Source: an uncultured Gammaproteobacteria bacterium
GTDB taxonomy: Bacteria > Pseudomonadota > Gammaproteobacteria > Arenicellales > Poriferihabitantaceae
NCBI GenBank assembly: GCA_937992195.1
Contig: CALKKV010000049.1
Span: forward strand, 1 to 37,526
DNA length: 37,526 bases
Direction: 5' to 3'
Below the pieces are notes generated by a model, which was given only the letters and a program-made list of their open reading frames with translations, was not told the origin of the DNA and searched no databases. Below are positions 1 through 8,272 of this stretch, piece by piece. Position numbers and translations under genes: made by a program. Numbering within the stretch: position 1 is the first letter of the stretch; each line of letters opens with the position of its first letter.

Positions 1-204
1 AATCCTTGATTTCGTTTTTTCAAGTTACGTCTTTCCAGGCTTATCGCAATTTCTGAATTATCAGTCAAAAGTATTGTAACAATAAGGAATACTCGATCCC
101 TCAGTTCCATACAGAAGCATTAAAAACTGAGGCAGAGTGAAACGCGACCTTTTGTCCTTGGTTTGGTTTCATGAGCTCGTGCTGTAATTTTATCGATATC
201 TCTC

Positions 205-1143
205 TTAGTCTGCCTTTCGCAGCCAAACAGTAAGTTGCATACCAGATTTTCTCACTTTCATCCAGGTTCTTAATAATGGATGGAACATCTTTGGAACATG
301 GCGAATTGATGCCACGTCAATGTAGTGGTATTCGACTTTATAATCGTTCATTTCACCATTGATTCTGAAACTATCTAAAGTAAAAGAATATAAATGGTAT
401 GGTGGATGCATTGGACTCAAGTTTGTAACAAAGTTAGTGCTTCTAGCTAGAAAATAAAGGTTCAGAAAAGAAGGCATAAGGTGATTGGATGATGGCACCT
501 CAATTTGAATTACACCTCCAGGAACGAGCCATTTCATAGCTTTTTGGATACAACTAGAGGGATCATACAAATGTTCGAGGACGGAGCCAAAAGAAATAAA
601 ATCAAAAAAATTATCCTCAAATTTTGCTTCTTCGACTGATGTATGTTGTAACCTATTTTCAGGTAGCCCAGTAAGTTCGCGAGCTTTGTTTAAGAAATGC
701 TTCGAAGGCTCTATTCCCCAAACTTCAAAGCCAGCATTCTTCATGGCGACAACTGCTTTACCGATGCCTAAGCCAATATCAAGGGCTTTCATACCATTAT
801 TGAACGACAGCAGTCGTTTAGCATCATTTATTTGCCGACTGAAGTAGTGAGTATCTTTTTCAAAATAGCTGTTGTTTTTCCAGTACTCGTCTGGCGGTAT
901 TCCGTAATGATCTGAAATGTCATTTGGGATTGGCATCGGCTGCGGAAAATTTAGACCACAGTTTCGACACTTACAAATCGACACAGCGATTCCTGTTTTG
1001 CTTCTAGGATTTTTACCTTGACTTTGATTGAGCCGCATTCCCAATACTTTCGCTGTGCTTGCGTCTTGTGTACACATATTGCAAGCATCGACTTGGTGGA
1101 AATGATACGTCTTAGGCTGTATTGAAATTAATTGACTAACCAT
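205..1143 (-). CDS. class I SAM-dependent methyltransferase with N-terminal Cys-rich motif
   Basis: Predicted soluble methyltransferase of 312 aa. Near the N-terminus two cysteine pairs, C21-x2-C24 and C59-x2-C62, look like a zinc knuckle. The SAM-binding motif I is at about residues 118-127 (ALDIGLGIGK), followed by an acidic residue in WGIEPS. The later segments DFISFGSVLEHL and WLVPGGVIQIEVP are motifs typical of the Methyltransf_23/Methyltransf_11 group. Family members with this Cys-rich head often act on sugars or surface glycans, but nothing nearby supports that and the substrate is unknown. It is the last of a run of minus-strand genes that point away from the integron integrase fragment at 3251-3669. 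The sequence GTTAAAT abuts the start codon; it fits the integron core-site consensus, but no full attC was found. Confidence 0.8.
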   Translation of the reverse strand: MVSQLISIQPKTYHFHQVDACNMCTQDASTAKVLGMRLNQSQGKNPRSKTGIAVSICKCRNCGLNFPQPMPIPNDISDHYGIPPDEYWKNNSYFEKDTHYFSRQINDAKRLLSFNNGMKALDIGLGIGKAVVAMKNAGFEVWGIEPSKHFLNKARELTGLPENRLQHTSVEEAKFEDNFFDFISFGSVLEHLYDPSSCIQKAMKWLVPGGVIQIEVPSSNHLMPSFLNLYFLARSTNFVTNLSPMHPPYHLYSFTLDSFRINGEMNDYKVEYHYIDVASIRHVPKMFHPLLRTWMKVRKSGMQLTVWLRKAD

Positions 1144-1239
1144 ATTTAACTTGCCTCTTAACTACAAATACAGGCACTGACGCTTTGCTGCGCAGGGCAA
1201 TACGAACACCGCGGGAAGTATTCGCAATGCAAAAACTTA

Positions 1240-1677
1240 TCATACGCTTCTTTTAGATGGTTTATCGCCAAGGCTTATCGCAAGCCGGTTCAAGCCGTTC
1301 ATTATCGACACAACGAAAGTTAAATCAACAACTTCAGCTTCAGTAAAGTACTTTAGAAGCACTTCCAGCTCTTTGTTTGAATTTGAAACTAACGAAATAT
1401 TGGTAACACACTCAGCCCAATTTAATGCAGCCATTTCATGGCTGCTGAATAGAGAGCTTTCCTTCCATACTGACAAACAATCTAGTTTTTGTTGATCTTC
1501 ACCAAGCTTTCTTGCCTCAGTAGTATGAAGATCTACGCAGTATGCGCAACCATTGATTTGTGATACACGAATTTCGATTAAAGCTTTTATTTTCGGATCA
1601 ATTAAATTTAAATGTTTCTTTGTGGAGAGTAATAGATCTAAAGCTTGCTGATTGATTTCTGAATAGTTTACTGACAT
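1240..1677 (-). CDS. carboxymuconolactone decarboxylase / AhpD-like family protein
   Basis: Small all-helical protein of 145 aa. The core motif C44-A-Y-C47-V-D-L-H51 is the redox CxxC...H signature of the AhpD-like alkylhydroperoxidase fold, followed by the usual EARKLGE helix. Family members reduce peroxides or act as thiol-disulfide carriers; the physiological partner here is unknown. The start lies 47 bp downstream of the 3' end of a decayed group II intron, so any original promoter was probably displaced or now lies in intron sequence. No clear Shine-Dalgarno precedes the ATG. An imperfect hairpin with 13-nt arms lies just downstream of the stop, at about 1193-1227, and could end transcription. 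Confidence 0.8.
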   Translation of the reverse strand: MSVNYSEINQQALDLLLSTKKHLNLIDPKIKALIEIRVSQINGCAYCVDLHTTEARKLGEDQQKLDCLSVWKESSLFSSHEMAALNWAECVTNISLVSNSNKELEVLLKYFTEAEVVDLTFVVSIMNGLNRLAISLGDKPSKRSV

Positions 1678-1724
1678 TGGTATTATCCCATTTACTCTTA
1701 CCTAGAAAAATGCATTAACGCGTA

Positions 1725-2653
1725 ATCGGGATAGTGAGACGCTTCGCAACGTCTCTCCTCCCACACCAATAGGCATACCGAGCACGTACCATGACGGTTG
1801 AAGTTAAACTTCTTCATCGTGAGATCAGTTTCGGAAACCCTAAGTCTCTAAAGTAACTGTTTGGTAAACATCGGGCAAGCCCGGGGCTCGCACTCAGTCT
1901 CTAAGGGTCGTACGCTGACTTCGCCGTATTCCACACAAGTTGTCGATTGACTCCTCGGCGGCTCAATTGGTCATAGCCTCTCTGGCCCCATTGCTTCCAT
2001 ACATAACACCGTAATTTTTGTCGAATCCATTTATCCAGATCTCGCAGAGGCTCATTGCCTCGCTAATGTCGAAATAAGCTTTCCCACCAAGCAGGGATTT
2101 CTTTAGCTCCACGGTGACCTGTTTTATTCGATGGCCTCGGGTTTGGATTCAGTGCCGTCAATCGTCACCGTTTCATCCTCTGTCAAAAACAGGCACAACC
2201 CCTACTGGCATTGCTCGATAGATACACTTCGATCTCGCCTCTGACACAACCGCTCCCCTTAACTTGTTTGGGTCTTCGGGGTGTGGCACGACACAATCTA
2301 CTATGCCCGCTGCTGACTTCTGTCATACGATCAGATCGGATCTCTCCGACCTCAGTGCATCCAGCACATAAGACAGACCTCCCGGGGTAAGACGCTTTAC
2401 TTTCCTCGCGTAGACGGGCTATTTATAAAACGTACTCCAACCGTGAATGGAAGACTTCGTGGTCACGTGTCCACTCGTCTCGAATACGTCACACCTAATA
2501 TTGTGTTCTTATGCATCGACCCGCGATTTTGCGTTGGAGTTCCTTCAGACACCGTCTCACGATGACGCTCTTGCCCTTTGGCTAACCTTCGTCTTCATAT
2601 AAACCTGGTATAAGGACTTATAACCTATTCGTAAAGTGCTATACCCGGCACAC
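1725..2653 (-). mobile_element. internally deleted group II intron (minus strand)
   Basis: Read on the minus strand, the element opens with GTGTG (2653 to 2649), the standard group II 5' end. A domain-I-like region follows; I recognise its GTTAGCCAAAGGGCAAG and GTCTGAAGGAA segments. It ends with a domain V-like hairpin (about 1765-1799) and a domain VI-like hairpin (1725-1764: GGGA and GAGACG paired with CGTCTC and TCCC), closing with CCCGAT. Between these lies only the C-terminal part of the maturase, so most of the reverse transcriptase gene is gone. Total length is about 0.93 kb, against roughly 1.8-2.5 kb for an intact intron. It cannot be mobile on its own. Boundaries are inferred from the terminal motifs. 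Confidence 0.7.
1826..2109 (-). pseudogene. group II intron maturase, C-terminal fragment with frameshifts
   Basis: Three adjacent reading frames on the minus strand give consecutive pieces of the LtrA-type maturase C-terminus. At 2109-2041 the frame reads ELKKSLLGGKAYFDISEA. At 2038-1901 it reads LDKWIRQKLRCYVWKQWG and, further on, RRGVNRQLVWNTAKSAYD. At 1891-1826 it reads LPNSYFRDLGFPKL. These match the group II intron maturase (X) domain that precedes intron domain V. At least two frameshifts separate the pieces, and the fingers/palm region of the reverse transcriptase, including the YxDD active site, is absent. It is non-functional. Confidence 0.8.
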
Positions 2654-2709
2654 ATGCCTTACAAATCGAACGACAATTCGCCGGTCGATTTCTGTTACTT
2701 TTTATGTCT

Positions 2710-3060
2710 TTAAAGTCCATAGTAGTGCCTATAAGAAATATTTGATGTAAGCAGAACTAGTATAAAAACAACATTTACCCCTGTAATTATATAGGGGTCT
2801 TTGTGTGCTAAATGCGCAATAATCGCAGTTAAGAAAAATAGTGCCGCACCTGCATAAGCCCACTCTTTAAACTGACCAGACACAAAAGGAATAATCAATA
2901 CTAACGCTGCTGCTATTTTTAGTATTGCTAGTTGAACTCTAAAAAAATCAGGAAAGCCCAACTCTCGCACACCAATGATAGTAGGCGTATGAAATATATA
3001 GCTAACTGAACTTAAAGTCAGCACTAAACATAGCGTTGCTGTGGATACCCAATAAATCAT
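2710..3060 (-). CDS. DoxX-like family membrane protein
   Basis: 116-aa integral membrane protein with four hydrophobic segments at about residues 5-25, 45-62, 67-86 and 92-108. The segment GFPDFFRVQLAILKIAAAL, followed by FKEWAYAG and AIIAHLAHKDP, is the signature of the DoxX-like (DoxX_2) family. These small inner-membrane proteins are sometimes linked to thiosulfate or redox metabolism, but for most members no reaction is known. The gene is read away from the integron integrase fragment and ends just before the group II intron 5' end (2653), so in the ancestral arrangement it was followed closely by the AhpD-like gene. Confidence 0.75.
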   Translation of the reverse strand: MIYWVSTATLCLVLTLSSVSYIFHTPTIIGVRELGFPDFFRVQLAILKIAAALVLIIPFVSGQFKEWAYAGAALFFLTAIIAHLAHKDPYIITGVNVVFILVLLTSNISYRHYYGL

Positions 3061-3108
3061 ATTAATATAAAACTCACGTCTATCGAATAGAACCCGTATC
3101 GCTAATTC

Positions 3109-3132
3109 AAATGGCGGAGTAGCCGTCCATTT
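3109..3132. other. hairpin between DoxX-like gene and integrase fragment
   Basis: The sequence AAATGGCGG, a 5-nt loop AGTAG, then CCG-T-CCATTT can form a 9-bp stem with one unpaired T. It lies where the attI/promoter region of an integron would be expected, between a divergent integrase gene and the first cassette-like gene. It may be a terminator, an operator or chance; no function can be assigned. Confidence 0.3.
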
Positions 3133-3250
3133 TTCGAATTCTTGTATGACAACTAATAGTTAATTTTTTCTCCGGCACTAATTATTTTACTTTGTATTTA
3201 GTTGAATCTCTTGTAGGTTGATCATTTCTATTTACTCATGGATCAACCTC

Positions 3251-3669
3251 ATGGAAGATGTTCTCAATCTCGGTCAAACTCGATCTGTTCGGTTTTTAGA
3301 TCAATTTCGCTTACATGTTCGAACCAACGGGCTGTCTCCCAGAACCGAATCTGCATACGTTTACTGGGCAAAGCGATATATTCGTTTTCACCGACTTCAG
3401 CATCCGGAAAAAATGCCAGAACAACATGTCGAAAGTTTTCTGGGCAATCTTGCAACCCATAGAAATGTCTCTCCCGCTACGCAACGGCTTGCTCTTAACG
3501 CTTTGATTTTTCTATATCATTGCTTTTTCAATAGGCCGTTTGATGAACTGGTATTTAATTATGCTTCCAACCTACAAAGCTTCCTGTTGTTCTTTCTCCA
3601 GGGGAGGTTAAATTGCTTCTCGGTTCTTTAAAAGGAGTAGATCGTTTAGGCGAATCTGGAAATAACTAA
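3251..3669 (+). pseudogene. integron integrase (tyrosine recombinase), truncated and frameshifted
   Basis: The N-terminal SAM-like DNA-binding domain of an IntI-type integrase is clear: FLDQFRLHVRTNG, LSPRTESAYVYWAKRYIRFH, HPEKMPEQHVESFLGNLA and VSPATQRLALNALIFLY all follow the family order. A frameshift lies near 3575-3580. The correct frame resumes at 3580 as LPVVLSPGEVKLLLGSLKGV and stops at 3669. The whole catalytic domain, with the Arg-His-His-Arg-Tyr residues and the IntI-specific insertion, is missing; an intact IntI is about 320-340 aa. An ATG at 3218 is possible, but homology supports 3251. This gene is inactive and marks a former integron platform. Confidence 0.8.
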
Positions 3670-3713
3670 GCTAAAAAAGCTTGAGGAATCAGCTCTACAA
3701 AAATAGAGAGCAG

Positions 3714-4745
3714 TTACGAACGACTATCCATTGCCTTTAAAATAATGGATTGATCAATTTCTCCGACTAGCTCACCGGTTTCATCAACCACGGCTAACGG
3801 TCCTTTGGATTGGGTCACCAGGTCAATCAGGGAATCTAACTTGTCAGTGGTAGAACATCGCTCTACTCCACTACCTTTCACTTTTTCTGATGCCTCGCGC
3901 ATTACTTTACCTACGCTGAGAACTTTGTAACGCGGCACATCTTCGGTGAACTCACGCACATAGTCGTCCACTGGATTGGCGACGATATCTTCGGGGGTTC
4001 CGATCTGCACGACGGCGCCGTCTTTCATAATCGCAATATGATCACCCATCTTAATGGCTTCAAGAAAATCATGGGTGATAAAGATCATGGTCTTTTGCAG
4101 TTCATTCTGAATACTAATTAGCTCGTCCTGCATTTCTCGCCGAATCAACGGATCAAGTGCGCTGAACGGCTCGTCAAAAATCAGGATCTCGGGGTCCACC
4201 GCCAGTGCCCGGGCAAGGCCCACGCGCTGTTGCATACCGCCGGAGAGTTCGCGTGGATAGTGATCGCCCCAACCGTGTAAACCGACCATATCCAACACCT
4301 CGGTGGCTTTGACCATGCGTTCTTTTTTATCCATACCGCGCACTTCGAGCCCAAAGATAATATTATCGATCACTTTGCGATGAGGGAATAACCCGAAATG
4401 CTGGAATACCATACTCATTCTAAAACGACGCAGCTCGGTTAACTGGGCGTCGTTGAAATTCATTATATCTTCGCCATCGATTATGACTTCTCCAGCGGTG
4501 GGTTCGATCAAGCGGGATATACAGCGGACCAAAGTTGATTTGCCACTCCCCGATAGACCCATAACTACAAAAGTCTCACCTTGGTTGATTTCAAAGGAGA
4601 CATCGTTGACACCAATAACGTGATTGGTTTGCTCTTGTACTTCCGCGCGGGTCAGAGAACGATCGAGATTTTCGAGGGTGCGTTCAGGGTAAGTGCCAAA
4701 TATCTTCCAAATATTATTACAGACAATTTTGGTTACTTCGGACAT
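3714..4745 (-). CDS. proV: glycine betaine/choline-type ABC transporter ATP-binding protein (ProV/OpuAA-like)
   Basis: 343-aa cytoplasmic ATPase energising uptake of a quaternary amine compatible solute or nutrient. Walker A is GLSGSGKST, the signature is [15 protein letters not shown], Walker B is [12 protein letters not shown] and the H-loop is in FITHD. The N-terminal about 50 residues match the ProV/OpuAA pre-domain, and the C-terminal about 70 residues are CBS-like, a region that in this family can sense ionic strength. It is transcribed away from the permease and binding-protein genes (4982 onward), whereas in most loci all three are co-directional. The 236-bp gap must therefore hold two divergent promoters. 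No strong Shine-Dalgarno precedes the ATG. Confidence 0.9.
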   Translation of the reverse strand: MSEVTKIVCNNIWKIFGTYPERTLENLDRSLTRAEVQEQTNHVIGVNDVSFEINQGETFVVMGLSGSGKSTLVRCISRLIEPTAGEVIIDGEDIMNFNDAQLTELRRFRMSMVFQHFGLFPHRKVIDNIIFGLEVRGMDKKERMVKATEVLDMVGLHGWGDHYPRELSGGMQQRVGLARALAVDPEILIFDEPFSALDPLIRREMQDELISIQNELQKTMIFITHDFLEAIKMGDHIAIMKDGAVVQIGTPEDIVANPVDDYVREFTEDVPRYKVLSVGKVMREASEKVKGSGVERCSTTDKLDSLIDLVTQSKGPLAVVDETGELVGEIDQSIILKAMDSRS

Positions 4746-4981
4746 TATTTATAGTTTTATTGGCGCACGTCAGGATTCGGAGCATCTTAGCGGCAAGATC
4801 AGTTCGCTGCAAACCGGATCCCGCATTCCCTCATGTATCGGGCAGCTCAACTATTTAGTATAGTGTACGAAACTGATTAGCTGTATCCGCGAACAAAAAT
4901 CCGTTCAGCAGTTTAGCGCGTATTAATACATACTTATCCCATACACTAGAATAATGACAATAGATGGTTAGTATCTGATTT
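4746..4981. promoter_or_regulatory. divergent promoter region between proV-like and proW-like genes
   Basis: The gene arrangement requires promoters firing both ways in this 236-bp gap. I see an AT-rich half next to 4982 with -10-like hexamers (for example TAGAAT near 4946), and the 7-bp complementary stretches TAGTGTA and TACACTA about 75 bp apart. No operator can be assigned with confidence. Confidence 0.4.
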
Positions 4982-7114
4982 ATGAGTTTAGCGATACAGC
5001 AAGAGCGCAGCCCCGGCTGGATGAGTTTTATCTGGCAGGCCCATCGCGGATGGTTTATGACATTTGCTATGTTTGCAGTCTCATTGATCGTCTGGAAGAT
5101 CCATGGTACCGAAACGGCGTTTCCACAAAGCTGGGTTGAAGCCTTTCCATTCGCCGAAAAATTCAAGGAATTTGATCGCTGGGCACGACCGATCATTCAA
5201 CCCACAACCCGCGCAATTGGCGCTGGAGTGACCTGGTTCTATGAAATTGTGGTGGATTTTCTGATTTTCACCCAGTGGCAAATCATATTTTTGATTCTGG
5301 TGTTACCGGCATTTGCCTACGGTGGATTGCGTTTGGGATTGCTTGCCGTATGCGCGCTTAGCACCTGGCTGGTGCTGGATCTGTGGGATGAATCCATGGA
5401 GACGCTGGGGCTGATGACCATCTCCATTGTGATTTCCATCATCATTGGCGTATTGCTAGGAATATGCGCTTCGCAAAACGATCGCTTTGAAACTATTCTT
5501 AAGCCGATCCTCGATACCATGCAAACAATGCCGGCCTTCATTTATTTGATCCCGGCGTTCTTCCTATTCGGTCTCGGTGCGCCTGGGGCAATTCTTGCAA
5601 CAGTAATTTATGCGTTACCGCCCATTGTTCGTCTGACCAGTCTCGGTATTCGACAAGTTCCTGCCGGTATCGACGAAGCCGCAACTTCATTTGGCGCGAC
5701 GCGTTTGCAATCTCTGATCAAGGTCAAGATCCCGTTGGCGATGCCATCAATAAAATTGGGCGTCAACCAAACAGTGATGATGGCATTAGGCCTTGTAGTG
5801 TTGGCAACTTTTATCGCAGCACCCGGGCTTGGCGATACCGTGTTAAGCGGAATGCAGCGACTGAACGTTGGTAAGGCACTCGAAGGTGGGCTTGCCATTG
5901 TATTAATGGCAATCGTACTTGATCGGGTGTTTTATTCGATTGGCCATGTGGATCAAACCAGCAATAACAAGCACGACCACCGTTTCCGACTATTTCCACA
6001 GGCACTAGAAAACTTCAAACCGATTCTCTATATCGAATATGGAATTGATTGGGTTTGGCGACAAATTGCAAACGCCGGGCGCTTCGTGGCTCACTCTGTG
6101 TCCAAACCTGTTTGTTTTCTGGTAGCACAGTTCGATGCAGCATTTGCAGTAAAGCTGCGCGAACTATTATTGCGCCGCAGTTTCCTGATAGCGAGTTTGG
6201 TGTTGATTGCGGTGCTCATGTTACTTCACACGTATTTCGATATTTTTAATAACTTTCCACGGGAATGGAAACACCGCTTTCGCACGCCAGTTAATCAGTA
6301 CATGGACGAACTGGTAACCAACAAGGTGTTCTATGCGATAACCACTGCGATAAAGGAGGCTTTGTATTACGGTCTGATTAATCCATTAAACATGTTCCTT
6401 AAAGGCTTACCCTGGTGGTACACCACTGCGATTTTTGCAGGGGTCGCCTGGTTGATCGGTGGACGGGCGCTGGCGATTGGAACCTTGTTCGGTTTTTTGT
6501 TTATCGGCGCCATCGACTTATGGTCTTTCAGCATGATTACCCTGTCGACAGTGACGGTATCGGTTTTCATATGTTTTCTCATCGGTGTACCACTTGGTGT
6601 ACTGGCTGCATACAACCGAACAGCCGATGCCATTATTAAACCCATACTCGATACCATGCAGACGATGCCGGTTTTCGTCTACCTCGTTCCCGTCATCATG
6701 CTGTTTGGCGCAGGGCAAATTCCAGCGGTTATTGCAACAGTTGTTTATGCGCTGCCGCCGCTTGTGCGCTGTACTGCACTCGGTATCAGCGAATTACCTG
6801 AACAGATCAACGAGGTATCGAGCTCATTCGGGGCCACAATGACGCAAACCTTAATGAAGGTTAAAGTGCCGATGGCGGTTCCGGCGCTTACACTGGGTAT
6901 CAACCAAGGCATTATGATGGCCCTGGCAATGGAAGTCGTGACGCCATTGATCGGCGGCAAAGGACTCGGACAGGAAGTATTTACCGGAATGAGCTTAGCG
7001 CATATCGGCCGCACCTTGCAGGCCGGCATCGGAATTGTCGTGCTGGCAATTATCCTCGATCGCATCTCCTATGCCTGGAGCAGAAGCCAGCGCGAGGCAT
7101 TAGGCACTAACTGA
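4982..7114 (+). CDS. proW: glycine betaine/choline-type ABC transporter permease, tandem-duplicated (ProW-like)
   Basis: 710-aa inner-membrane protein made of two homologous BPD-type permease halves, at about residues 110-330 and 490-705. Each half has the sequence ILDTMQTMP, then a PPxVR motif (YALPPIVR; YALPPLVR), and an EAA-like loop (IDEAATSFGATRLQSL; INEVSSSFGATMTQTL) that docks the ATPase. The halves differ by family-typical changes. A duplicated permease can replace the usual homodimer of single permeases in ProVWX/Opu importers. The ATG at 4982 gives a hydrophilic start before the first membrane segment. The binding-protein gene follows 102 bp downstream on the same strand. Confidence 0.9.
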   Translation: MSLAIQQERSPGWMSFIWQAHRGWFMTFAMFAVSLIVWKIHGTETAFPQSWVEAFPFAEKFKEFDRWARPIIQPTTRAIGAGVTWFYEIVVDFLIFTQWQIIFLILVLPAFAYGGLRLGLLAVCALSTWLVLDLWDESMETLGLMTISIVISIIIGVLLGICASQNDRFETILKPILDTMQTMPAFIYLIPAFFLFGLGAPGAILATVIYALPPIVRLTSLGIRQVPAGIDEAATSFGATRLQSLIKVKIPLAMPSIKLGVNQTVMMALGLVVLATFIAAPGLGDTVLSGMQRLNVGKALEGGLAIVLMAIVLDRVFYSIGHVDQTSNNKHDHRFRLFPQALENFKPILYIEYGIDWVWRQIANAGRFVAHSVSKPVCFLVAQFDAAFAVKLRELLLRRSFLIASLVLIAVLMLLHTYFDIFNNFPREWKHRFRTPVNQYMDELVTNKVFYAITTAIKEALYYGLINPLNMFLKGLPWWYTTAIFAGVAWLIGGRALAIGTLFGFLFIGAIDLWSFSMITLSTVTVSVFICFLIGVPLGVLAAYNRTADAIIKPILDTMQTMPVFVYLVPVIMLFGAGQIPAVIATVVYALPPLVRCTALGISELPEQINEVSSSFGATMTQTLMKVKVPMAVPALTLGINQGIMMALAMEVVTPLIGGKGLGQEVFTGMSLAHIGRTLQAGIGIVVLAIILDRISYAWSRSQREALGTN

Positions 7115-7216
7115 TCACTAGACCAGAATGGCGCTCGACAGACTGAGAGGCCTGAAGTATTATAAATTTGCTCCGCCAAAGAGCGGAAACTACCAATCTA
7201 AAAAGAGAATAAAATT

Positions 7217-8167
7217 ATGCGAAGAGAGTTAAATTTGGCAGTACTAAGTGCTGCTATTGGTCTCAGCTTAAGTGCCGTACCCTCAGTTCATGCCGCGAAT
7301 AGCGTAACCGCCGTTGACCTCGACTGGACCGGTGCGGTTGTAACCTGCAGAACCATCCAGTACGTCCTCGAAAATGAGATGGACTATAAAGTTAAGACCG
7401 TGTCGATGCCGGGCGGTGCCGGCGCATGGGAAGCGGTTCGCGCTGGCGATGTCGACTACTATTGTGAAACCTGGCCGTCTTATAACCCGGTGAAGTCAGA
7501 ATACCTAACCGAATATGGTGGCGACGGATCACTTAGCATTGTCGCTGACACCGGCATTGTTGGCAGCAGTGGTTATTACGTACCGCGTTATATGGTCGAA
7601 GGCGATAGCGAGCGCGGAATCGAAGCGACTGCACCAGATCTTAAAAGTTATACCGACTTGAACAAATACAAAGATCTGTTCAAGAGTCTTGAGTCGGGCG
7701 ACCGCGGTACTGTCATCGCCTGTCCCGTCGTCGCATGGGAATGTGAAGACCAAAAGCGAATGGATTTACTGGAAGTAGATTTTCATGCGCAAATCATGGG
7801 ATCTGAAACTGCTCACTGGGCTGAGATGCAAGCCAAGTACAAACGCGGCGAACCTTTTTTTGCTTATGCCTGGGCACCGCACTGGATTCATGCAGCACTC
7901 GATATGGTTGAAATTGAAATGCCGGTTTATGATGAAGCGAAATGGCCAGCAACGACCTGGGCTCAGGACGTGACTTTTAAATTCGCCAATCCAAAGTTTA
8001 TGGAAGAAAACCCTGACGTTGTTAAACTGCTTGAGAAGCATCGTTTAACCAATTCCCAGCAAGCGACCATGATTTATGAGATCGATGTCAACAAACGTGA
8101 TACTGATGAAGTTGTGGAAGAGTGGATGGCAGCAAACGAAAGCGTCTGGCGTACCTGGTTACCTTAA
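7217..8167 (+). CDS. proX: glycine betaine/choline-type ABC transporter substrate-binding protein (ProX/OpuAC-like)
   Basis: 316-aa periplasmic binding protein. Residues 1-26 form a Sec signal peptide (basic RRELN, hydrophobic core, cleavage after VHA). The mature part has the OpuAC-family landmarks AVDLDWTGA, VEAVRAGDVDYYCETW-like text around residue 75, and FFAYAWAPHWIHAALDM. In the family, aromatic residues in such segments build the cage for a trimethylammonium group. The exact ligand (glycine betaine, choline, proline betaine or other) cannot be read from the sequence. AAAAAGAG lies upstream of the ATG. A strong terminator follows, so it ends the permease transcript. Confidence 0.88.
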   Translation: MRRELNLAVLSAAIGLSLSAVPSVHAANSVTAVDLDWTGAVVTCRTIQYVLENEMDYKVKTVSMPGGAGAWEAVRAGDVDYYCETWPSYNPVKSEYLTEYGGDGSLSIVADTGIVGSSGYYVPRYMVEGDSERGIEATAPDLKSYTDLNKYKDLFKSLESGDRGTVIACPVVAWECEDQKRMDLLEVDFHAQIMGSETAHWAEMQAKYKRGEPFFAYAWAPHWIHAALDMVEIEMPVYDEAKWPATTWAQDVTFKFANPKFMEENPDVVKLLEKHRLTNSQQATMIYEIDVNKRDTDEVVEEWMAANESVWRTWLP

Positions 8168-8192
8168 CCATAGCTTTTCAAAGCACGTAACT

Positions 8193-8224
8193 AAAAACAG
8201 GCTCCCAAGGGAGCCTGTTTTTTT
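8193..8224 (+). terminator. rho-independent terminator after proX-like gene
   Basis: A perfect inverted repeat, AAAAACAGGCTCCC / GGGAGCCTGTTTTT, with a 2-nt AA spacer is followed by further T residues. It ends the permease/binding-protein transcript. The A-rich left flank also lets it act for the convergent amidase gene on the minus strand. Confidence 0.9.
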
Positions 8225-8272
8225 GTTCAGTCAAAAATCGTTAGTTGGAATACAGCTTGCAAAATACACAGA

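Noticed and set aside
1149..1240. attC recombination site between the AhpD-like and methyltransferase genes
   Set aside because: GTTAAAT fits the core site, but no RYYYAAC partner exists on the other side and the hairpin present is not in attC register.
3264..3455. Short minus-strand frame opposite the integrase fragment
   Set aside because: Antisense shadow; the plus strand has clear IntI homology.
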